A stretch of DNA of 10,987 nt from Limnohabitans sp. (lineage in GTDB: Bacteria > Pseudomonadota > Gammaproteobacteria > Burkholderiales > Burkholderiaceae_C). The stretch spans positions 1 through 10,987 of the forward strand of contig JAKFXJ010000198.1 of NCBI GenBank assembly GCA_021731425.1, written 5' to 3'. The translations under genes and the position numbers were made by a program. The notes below the pieces were generated by a model, which searched no databases, had not been told where the DNA came from, and was given only the letters and a program-made list of their open reading frames with translations. Below are positions 1-6,443 of this stretch, piece after piece; position 1 is the stretch's first letter, and each line of letters opens with the position of its first letter.

Positions 1-42
1 CAGCGTTGCCGTGCAACAAGCCGTCGAGCAACTGCGCAGGGT

Positions 43-46
<4 letters not shown>
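1..46 (-). CDS. meaB: Methylmalonyl-CoA mutase-associated GTPase MeaB, N-terminal fragment (cut by window edge)
   Basis: Only the first 15 codons lie in the window. Reading from a GTG at 46-44, the frame gives [15 protein letters not shown] and stays open to the left edge. The GTG overlaps the TGA stop of the mutase gene (GTGA, 4-nt overlap), a classic sign of translational coupling. The [11 protein letters not shown] stretch resembles the N-terminus of MeaB/ArgK P-loop GTPases, which load and protect adenosylcobalamin on methylmalonyl-CoA mutase and are commonly encoded directly downstream of it. The call therefore rests on a very short match plus strong context. The P-loop itself would lie outside the window. 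Confidence 0.6.
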
Positions 47-2220
<2,174 letters not shown>

Positions 2221-2261
2221 GGCGCTGTGCTTTCGGGACAAAAATGGCTGAAACGGATTTT

Positions 2262-2278
2262 GGCAGCCCAGGGCTGCC
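2262..2278. promoter_or_regulatory. 17-bp perfect palindrome in the mutase leader (candidate operator or hairpin)
   Basis: GGCAGCCC and GGGCTGCC are exact inverted copies around a single central A. The site lies 42 bp upstream of the mutase ATG and one base away from the first 12-bp direct repeat. It could be an operator for a dimeric regulator. With only one central base it would make a strained RNA hairpin, so a DNA-level role is somewhat more likely. Function is inferred only from symmetry and position. Confidence 0.4.
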
Positions 2279-2279
2279 T

Positions 2280-2291
2280 ACCGGCTTACAA
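2280..2291. repeat. 12-bp direct repeat, copy 1 (ACCGGCTTACAA)
   Basis: Perfect copy of the 12-mer at 2329-2340, start-to-start distance 49 bp, inside the mutase/GntR divergent gap. A pair of identical 12-mers in a 186-bp regulatory gap suggests a pair of protein-binding sites. The match stops exactly at 12 bp on both sides. Confidence 0.45.
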
Positions 2292-2310
2292 GTACCGTGA
2301 TTCATAATTA

Positions 2311-2341
2311 TTGATGCAAAATATTTTAACCGGCTTACAAT
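2311..2341 (+). promoter_or_regulatory. Weak candidate promoter of the GntR gene
   Basis: TTGATG (2311-2316) and TACAAT (2336-2341) resemble -35 and -10 boxes but are separated by 19 bp, longer than the preferred 17. They sit in the AT-rich part of the gap and would give a leader of about 60 nt before the ATG at 2407. Low-confidence reading by eye. Confidence 0.25.
2329..2340. repeat. 12-bp direct repeat, copy 2 (ACCGGCTTACAA)
   Basis: Second perfect copy of the 12-mer. It overlaps the best -10 candidate of the GntR gene (TACAAT at 2336-2341), so binding here could repress the regulator's own transcription. That consequence is inference. Confidence 0.45.
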
Positions 2342-2406
2342 TCAGCATCTGAAACGCCTGAAATACCGTTCGACCCAACCCGAACAGCTTTCCCCTGAAA
2401 CAACCC

Positions 2407-3042
2407 ATGTCCGCCCTGTCCCTCGCCCCCCGCGCCCTGTACGAAGAAGTTGCCGAACTGTTGCGGCAGCGGATTTTTGCGCGTGAACTGGAGCCAGGCA
2501 GCTGGATCGACGAGCTGCGCATTGCCGAGGCCCTGGGCATCAGCCGCACGCCTTTGCGCGAAGCGCTGAAGGTGCTGGCGGCCGAAGGCCTGGTGACCAT
2601 GAAGGTGCGCCGGGGCGCTTATGTGACCGAGGTCAGCGAAAAAGACCTGCGCGACGTGTACCACCTGCTGGCCTTGCTCGAATCCGACGCGGCCCGCGTG
2701 GTGGCGCAAAGCGCGAGCGCCGAGCAAATGGCGCAGATCAGCGCTTTGCACGCAGACCTGGAAAAAGCCACCCACGACCGAGACCGCTTTTTCGAGATCA
2801 ACGAAGCTTTTCACATGCTGCTGCTGGAATTGGCCGACAACCGCTGGCGCGACCAGATGGTGGCCGACCTGCGCAAGGTGATGAAGCTCAACCGCCACAG
2901 CTCCCTGTTCAAAGAGGGCCGCATTGAGCAATCTCTGGCCGAGCACCGCGCCATCGTTCAAGCCTTGACCGCACGCCAGCCCGAGCAAGCGGCCGAGCGC
3001 ATGTCCGCGCACTTCACAAACGGCTTGCAGGCGGCGCAGTAA
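2407..3042 (+). CDS. GntR-family transcriptional regulator, FadR/FCD subfamily
   Basis: The 211-residue protein has the two-part layout of FadR-type GntR regulators. A winged helix-turn-helix spans about residues 8-75, with the recognition segment RIAEALGISRTPLREALKVL (39-58) and the wing RRGAYVTEV. An all-helical FCD ligand domain follows (about 78-205). Expected FCD metal/ligand positions are His136 (in NEAFHMLL), His180 (AEHRAI) and His202 (MSAHF); the usual Asp of the DxxFH motif is Asn132 here. It binds DNA as a dimer and responds to a small organic acid or acyl ligand, whose identity cannot be read. Being divergent from the mutase, it most likely regulates that operon. No clear Shine-Dalgarno precedes the ATG, so translation may be weak or nearly leader-independent. 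It ends 16 bp from the convergent dusA stop. Confidence 0.92.
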   Translation: MSALSLAPRALYEEVAELLRQRIFARELEPGSWIDELRIAEALGISRTPLREALKVLAAEGLVTMKVRRGAYVTEVSEKDLRDVYHLLALLESDAARVVAQSASAEQMAQISALHADLEKATHDRDRFFEINEAFHMLLLELADNRWRDQMVADLRKVMKLNRHSSLFKEGRIEQSLAEHRAIVQALTARQPEQAAERMSAHFTNGLQAAQ

Positions 3043-3053
3043 AAACCGCCTGC
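3027..3053. terminator. Hairpin between convergent GntR and dusA genes
   Basis: GCAGGCGG (3027-3034) and CCGCCTGC (3046-3053) form a perfect 8-bp GC-rich stem. The 11-nt loop holds the end of the GntR stop codon. It sits exactly at the junction of two convergent genes, where a bidirectional terminator is expected. Neither strand has a clear T-tract after the stem, so it may only act as a 3'-end stabiliser. Confidence 0.35.
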
Positions 3054-3058
3054 GATGG

Positions 3059-4084
3059 TCAGTCGGTGACCACCGCACCCCGTGCCAGCGCAACGCGGGC
3101 CAGCTGCCAGACCTCACGCGGCGGCAAGGGCTTGAGCTTGTGGTCGCTCCAGACCTGGCGCCACAAACGCCCACCACGCTGGCCGTGGTACAGGCCCAGC
3201 ATGTGCCGCGCAATGGCGTACCAAGGGCAGCCGTCTTCGGCAAAAGCCCGCTCCATGTAGGCCACCATGGCCTCTTCCACCGCCTCGCGGCTGGGTACTT
3301 CATGGACATCGCCGTAAAACGCTGCGTCCCAGGTGCCCAAGAGCCAAGGGTTGTAATAAGCCTCGCGGCCGATCATCACGCCGTCGGCGTGCTGCAAATG
3401 CTGCGCGATCTCTTCGTTGGTCTTGATGCCGCCGTTCACGGCGATCAACAGCCCCGGAAAGTCTTTTTTGAGCTGGTAGGCCAGCTCGTAACGCAAAGGA
3501 GGAATCTCGCGGTTTTCTTTCGGAGACAGGCCATCGAGCCAGGCATTACGAGCGTGCACGATGAAGACTTTGCACCCCGCTTCGCTAACCGTGCCGACAA
3601 AGTCACGCACAAAGTCATAGCTCTCGATGCGGTCAATGCCAATGCGGTGTTTCACCGTCACCGGCACATCCACCACATCGAGCATGGCTTTCACGCCATC
3701 GGCCACGGTGCGGGGCTCGTTCATCAGGCAAGCGCCAAATGCGCCGCGCTGCACTCGGTCTGAAGGGCAGCCACAGTTGAGGTTGATCTCGTCGTAGCCC
3801 CACTCTTGCCCCAACTTGGCGGCGTGGGCCAGATCGGCCGCGTCACTGCCGCCCAGTTGCAGGGCCACGGGGTGCTCTTCGGCGTTGAAGCGCAGGTGCC
3901 GCTGCACACTGCCGTGGCGCAAGGCACCGGTGGTCACCATCTCGGTGTAGAGCAAGGTGTGGCGGGTCAGTAGGCGGTGGAGGAATCGGCAATGCCGGTC
4001 GGTCCAGTCCATCATGGGGGCCACGCATACCCGCCAAGGGCTGTATTCCGCCCTAAGTTGTTGATTTTGGCTAGGTTCTGTCAA
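3059..4084 (-). CDS. dusA: tRNA-dihydrouridine(20/20a) synthase DusA, with element-derived N-terminus
   Basis: FMN- and NADPH-dependent enzyme reducing uridines in the tRNA D-loop. The 341-residue protein has the DusA-specific signatures APMMDWTDRHCRF (22-34), LYTEMVTTGAL, NLNCGCPSDRV with catalytic Cys106, HARNAWLDGLSPKENREIPPL (split in two here: HARNAWLDGL and SPKENREIPPL), VNGGI for FMN phosphate, and the C-terminal MLGLYHGQRGGR. Residues from about Trp17 onward match the family. The first ~15 residues do not look conserved and probably come from the integrated prophage. The start is read as TTG at 4084, preceded by AGGG 7 nt upstream; no ATG lies in frame between it and the internal MM of the active fold. 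The integrase gene is divergent, 148 bp away. The enzyme should remain functional. Confidence 0.95.
   Translation of the reverse strand: MTEPSQNQQLRAEYSPWRVCVAPMMDWTDRHCRFLHRLLTRHTLLYTEMVTTGALRHGSVQRHLRFNAEEHPVALQLGGSDAADLAHAAKLGQEWGYDEINLNCGCPSDRVQRGAFGACLMNEPRTVADGVKAMLDVVDVPVTVKHRIGIDRIESYDFVRDFVGTVSEAGCKVFIVHARNAWLDGLSPKENREIPPLRYELAYQLKKDFPGLLIAVNGGIKTNEEIAQHLQHADGVMIGREAYYNPWLLGTWDAAFYGDVHEVPSREAVEEAMVAYMERAFAEDGCPWYAIARHMLGLYHGQRGGRLWRQVWSDHKLKPLPPREVWQLARVALARGAVVTD
3985..4035. other. Probable prophage attachment junction in the 5' part of dusA
   Basis: Known family behaviour: dusA-associated tyrosine integrases recombine in the conserved 5' coding part of dusA and leave a regenerated gene next to the integrase. 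Here that conserved stretch encodes VCVAPMMDWTDRHC, and an 11-bp perfect palindrome (CGGCA-A-TGCCG, 3987-3997) lies in it. The exact crossover cannot be fixed from one end. The interval covers the conserved DNA between the palindrome and the first family-like residues. The partner junction would be outside the window. Confidence 0.45.
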
Positions 4085-4109
4085 TTTCTGGCCCTGTGTT
4101 GACTGCCTA

Positions 4110-4144
4110 ATTTCCGGGTGTTTCGGTGCATTTCCGGGTATTTC
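4110..4144. repeat. Two direct repeats of ATTTCCGGGT(G/A)TTTC, 20-bp period
   Basis: Copies at 4110-4124 and 4130-4144 match in 14 of 15 positions and are exactly 20 bp apart, about two helical turns. They lie between the attachment region and the integrase start, where arm-type binding sites of tyrosine integrases are commonly found. An arm-site role is inference. Confidence 0.5.
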
Positions 4145-4153
4145 CTGGCGTCG

Positions 4154-4217
4154 AGTGCATCAAATGGTGCATCATATGGGTGCTGATGCACCGCCTTTCT
4201 GTCCACCTGGTGCATCA
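4154..4217. repeat. Cluster of GGTGCATCA motifs upstream of int
   Basis: Exact GGTGCATCA occurs at 4166-4174 and 4209-4217, and its exact reverse complement at 4184-4192. A copy differing in the first base (AGTGCATCA) is at 4154-4162, and a shorter GGTGCAT is further out at 4125-4131. Copies 4166-4174 and 4184-4192 form an inverted pair with a 9-bp spacer. All lie upstream of the chosen integrase ATG, as expected for operator or recombination-directionality sites. Confidence 0.55.
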
Positions 4218-4232
4218 AGAAAGGAAACCCCC

Positions 4233-5291
4233 ATGGCATCCATCCAACAGCGCGGCGATGTGTTTTTCGCCCAGGTCCGCATCAAGAAAGCAGGCGTCAT
4301 TGTATTCAGCGAGTCCAAGACCTTTCCCACCGAGGCCATGGCCAAGTCGTGGGCGCAGCGCCTGGAGGACAAGGTGCGCAAGGATGGCGCGCCTACCCGG
4401 TCCATGACCGTGGGCGAGCTGATCCTGGAACACCTGGCCTACCAGCAAAAGCTGAGACCCTTGGGCCGGTCCACCATCTTCAACCATGAGACCACCGCCC
4501 AAGCCTTCAACAAGATCAACCTGCATGAGCTGACGGCCAAGGACATCACCGACTTTGTGATCCGCCGAAAAGCTGAAGGCGCGGGCCCGGCCACGATCAT
4601 GTCCAACTTGTCGCCCTTGTCGTCGGCCGTGCACGCGGCACCCTACGCCCACGGCATCCAGGTGGACCCGATGCCGGTGGACCTGGCCATCAAGAAGCTG
4701 AAGGAAGCCGGGGCCATTGGCAAATCGCGCCAAGTGATCCGCCTGGTGGACGACGAAGAAGAAGCCGCCCTACTGGCCGAATTCAAGCGGCGCAACATGC
4801 ACCACCAGACCGAAATCGACATGACCCTGGTTTACAAAATGGCGATTGCCCTGCCCCGTCGTGCTGGCGAGCTGACGCGCATTCGTTGGGCTGACGTGGA
4901 TTACAAGCGCAAGACCTTGGTGATCCGGGATGTGAAGCACCCACGCCAGAAAATCGGAAACGATCAGACCGTGCCCTTGCTTGGCCAGGCTTTCACCTTG
5001 TTGGACCAAATCCCGAAGCTGGGGGAATTCATTTTCCCGTACAACACGGACAGCATGACGGCCGCCTTTGAGCGCGCCAGGGACCGGATCGCCGCCACCG
5101 GCATGCCGAAGATTGCAGACCTGCGATTCCACGACTTGCGCCACACGGGCATCACGCAACTGTTTTGGGCTGGCTTGAAGATTGAGGAAGTGGCCCAGGT
5201 GTCAGGGCACAGCAATTGGGTGCAGCTCAAGCGGTACACGCACATCCGGCCAGAGGATGTGCACCGCCGTTGGGATGCTTTGCAGGGATAG
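4233..5291 (+). CDS. int: dusA-associated tyrosine recombinase (prophage integrase)
   Basis: The 352-residue enzyme cuts and rejoins DNA at the attachment sites to integrate and, with an accessory factor, excise the prophage. It has an N-terminal arm-binding-like part (MASIQQRGDVFFAQVRIKKAG), a core-binding helical domain (about 55-155) and a C-terminal catalytic domain. Catalytic residues are visible: Arg210 (RAGEL), Lys235 (DVKHPR), His300 and Arg303 (HDLRHTG), His326 (SGHSNW) and nucleophile Tyr335 (KRYTHI). The ATG at 4233 has AAGGA 7 nt upstream and begins a protein typical of the family. A GTG at 4155 would add 26 residues read from repeat motifs and is not preferred. The gene is divergent from dusA, which points to the dusA-specific integrase family. 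It converges on the holin gene, with a terminator between them. Confidence 0.95.
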   Translation: MASIQQRGDVFFAQVRIKKAGVIVFSESKTFPTEAMAKSWAQRLEDKVRKDGAPTRSMTVGELILEHLAYQQKLRPLGRSTIFNHETTAQAFNKINLHELTAKDITDFVIRRKAEGAGPATIMSNLSPLSSAVHAAPYAHGIQVDPMPVDLAIKKLKEAGAIGKSRQVIRLVDDEEEAALLAEFKRRNMHHQTEIDMTLVYKMAIALPRRAGELTRIRWADVDYKRKTLVIRDVKHPRQKIGNDQTVPLLGQAFTLLDQIPKLGEFIFPYNTDSMTAAFERARDRIAATGMPKIADLRFHDLRHTGITQLFWAGLKIEEVAQVSGHSNWVQLKRYTHIRPEDVHRRWDALQG

Positions 5292-5397
5292 GTGCCCCCA
5301 TGCGACTACCCTTGTGGGGCTGGGGGCTGCGCTATCGGCTCCGGCCATTACCAGGGCCGCCCTGGCAGGTTCCCGCGCTGGTATTTCCGCCCCAGCG
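5292..5397. other. Palindrome-rich gap downstream of int
   Basis: No gene is supported here. Three perfect inverted repeats follow one another: GCCCCCA/TGGGGGC (5294-5300 with 5321-5327), CCAGGGC-C-GCCCTGG (5351-5365), and GCGCTGG/CCAGCGC (5375-5381 with 5392-5398). The last one touches the terminator stem that follows. They may be transcription-stop or RNA-stabilising hairpins for the two converging transcripts, or protein sites. Function unknown. Confidence 0.4.
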
Positions 5398-5434
5398 CCC
5401 CGCGTGGCTTTCACGGGCATGAAGGCGGGGTTTT
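5398..5434 (+). terminator. Rho-independent terminator of the integrase gene
   Basis: CCCCGC (5398-5403) pairs with GCGGGG (5425-5430). An inner stem of CTTTCA with TGAAG extends it across a small bulge, and TTTT follows (5431-5434). The shape fits an intrinsic terminator on the plus strand, 107 bp after the integrase stop. Its T-run overlaps the stop codon of the opposing holin gene. Confidence 0.6.
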
Positions 5435-5948
5435 ATCGCGTCAGGTTTTCGATGGTGGCGTCTTTGGTCTTGCTCGACCGAGTGCTGCCAAACTCGAAGT
5501 TGTAGATGTTGTCCAGGTAGCCCAGGAAGCGGCCCAGCACCAGCGTGAAGATGCCCTTCACGTACTCGTTAATGCCTTGGTCTTTCCACACCACCCAGAC
5601 CAGGGCGCACGTCACCAGCACGGCCAGCACGAACATGAAGTCGGCTCGCACGTTGCGCGTGCCTGTTTCGATGAACTTGGTGTCGCGCTTGCGAGCATCG
5701 GCACGGTCGGCCAGATAGGCCTTGTCCAGCTCGGTCTCGTTGGCCATCACGGCCTGGCGAAACTGCAGCACCAGGGACGGATCGGCTTTTAGCGCATCGA
5801 GCGCGTCGGGCCCGGTGCGGCCGGTGACGGTCTCAGCGATGGCCACCACCTGGCCAGCCGCTTCGGCTGCCTTGTCGCTGCCGGTGATCCACTTGATGAT
5901 CTGGGGCGCAAACTGCGCGAGCCCGAAGGCAATGCTGATCGGGTCCAT
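5433..5948 (-). CDS. Phage holin, GTA-type three-helix family
   Basis: Small inner-membrane protein of 171 residues that would permeabilise the membrane at the end of infection and release the endolysin. It has an N-terminal hydrophobic helix (about 3-21), a charged linker rich in Ala, Asp and Arg (about 45-102), a strong transmembrane segment at 104-121, a second at about 130-148, and a polar tail with NFEFGSTRSSKTKD. The tail and layout match the family named holin of three transmembrane segments for gene-transfer release. The ATG overlaps the endolysin TAA by one base (TAATG), with AAGGA 8 nt upstream, so the pair is translationally coupled. The family assignment is from memory of its sequence style; a role as an antiholin-like accessory cannot be excluded. 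Confidence 0.8.
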   Translation of the reverse strand: MDPISIAFGLAQFAPQIIKWITGSDKAAEAAGQVVAIAETVTGRTGPDALDALKADPSLVLQFRQAVMANETELDKAYLADRADARKRDTKFIETGTRNVRADFMFVLAVLVTCALVWVVWKDQGINEYVKGIFTLVLGRFLGYLDNIYNFEFGSTRSSKTKDATIENLTR

Positions 5949-6385
5949 TACGCAAGTCCTTCAATGGTTTTGCCTGCCTGAAAGTCCGCGAGCATCATTC
6001 CGCCCGTGTACTGAAAGTGCGGAAACTCTTTGAAGGACTGCCACCGGCCAGCCCATTCAAGGCCGACTTCTTCGCCAATGCGGCCCACTTGTTCCCACAG
6101 TTTTGCGTCCTGGCCGCTGGTGCCCCACACCGGTTTCCCGTTGCGCATGGGCACCACGTCAAACGCCACGCGCCAGTTGTGATAGCTATGGCCAGGGCGG
6201 GCGTTGGTCACGCGATGGCCTGGCTTTGTGCGGCCTTGTGCGAATAGCGCGGCCTGCGATTCGTTGTCGCGGTATGTGCTGGTGATCAGCACATCAATGT
6301 CGGCCGCTTCGCACCGCTCAAGGAATTCGCGGCACATGGCCGCCACCTTGGGGTGCAGGTCTTCGATTTTCCTGCTGTTGATCAT
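5948..6385 (-). CDS. Phage endolysin, peptidase M15 (L-alanyl-D-glutamate or D-Ala-D-Ala type)
   Basis: A 145-residue zinc peptidase expected to cut peptide bonds in peptidoglycan during lysis. Zinc and catalytic residues of the VanX/VanY-like fold are visible: Ser67-x-His69 with Asp76 (SYHNWRVAFD), and the ExxH pair Glu120/His123 (EFPHF). STYRDNESQAALFAQGRT is the usual substrate-side segment. There is no signal peptide, so it fits a holin-dependent endolysin. The ATG at 6385 is chosen because of GGAAAGGA upstream; an ATG at 6412 would add 9 residues without a ribosome-binding site. The chosen start abuts a stable hairpin. It follows the polyvalent gene by 58 bp and overlaps the holin start. 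No spanin genes were found next to the pair. Confidence 0.88.
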   Translation of the reverse strand: MINSRKIEDLHPKVAAMCREFLERCEAADIDVLITSTYRDNESQAALFAQGRTKPGHRVTNARPGHSYHNWRVAFDVVPMRNGKPVWGTSGQDAKLWEQVGRIGEEVGLEWAGRWQSFKEFPHFQYTGGMMLADFQAGKTIEGLA

Positions 6386-6410
6386 GGGTCGCATCCTTTC
6401 CGATGCGCCC
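6386..6410 (-). promoter_or_regulatory. Hairpin holding the endolysin ribosome-binding site
   Basis: On the minus strand GGGCGCATC (6410-6402) pairs with GATGCG-A-CCC (6395-6386), leaving loop GGAAAG and one bulged A. The stem ends directly at the endolysin ATG. The Shine-Dalgarno AAAGGA lies half in the loop and half in the stem, so folding could limit endolysin translation. Such control is inferred. Confidence 0.45.
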
Positions 6411-6443
6411 ATTTTTCAGTCGGTCAGTGCATGCGGCGGATTT

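Larger units (their letters stand above)
2221..2406. promoter_or_regulatory. Divergent mutase / GntR control region
   Basis: This 186-bp gap separates two divergent genes and must hold promoters for both. Its middle (about 2295-2345) is clearly AT-rich against the GC-rich surroundings. It contains a perfect 12-bp direct repeat and a 17-bp palindrome, annotated separately. Control of the mutase operon by the adjacent GntR/FCD protein is inferred from the divergent layout, which is common for this regulator family. I could not identify a convincing sigma-70 promoter for the mutase strand. Confidence 0.5.
4085..4232. promoter_or_regulatory. Divergent int / dusA control region of the prophage
   Basis: This 148-bp gap must drive the integrase on the plus strand and, since the element has displaced the native 5' region, probably dusA on the minus strand. 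It contains a 20-bp-spaced direct repeat and five GGTGCAT-type motifs (separate entries). A good -35-like TTGACT (4099-4104) on the plus strand lacks a convincing -10. A TATGAT on the minus strand (4171-4176) overlaps the repeat motifs but lacks a matching -35. Motifs here may be integrase arm sites, excisionase sites or repressor operators. Confidence 0.55.

Noticed and set aside
2221..2241. Upstream TTG start for the mutase (7 extra residues)
   Set aside because: No Shine-Dalgarno upstream, and the added MSRKHSA is unlike family N-termini.
2335..3309. 324-codon minus-strand frame across the GntR gene and the dusA 3' end
   Set aside because: Overlaps two well-supported genes and encodes a low-complexity, unrecognisable product.
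4155..4232. Upstream GTG start for the integrase (26 extra residues)
   Set aside because: The stretch is read through the GGTGCATCA repeats, has no family-like sequence, and the ATG at 4233 has a good AAGGA at proper spacing.
6386..6416. Plus-strand intrinsic terminator (hairpin followed by ATTTTT)
   Set aside because: There is no plus-strand gene upstream to terminate; the hairpin makes more sense as a leader structure of the minus-strand endolysin.
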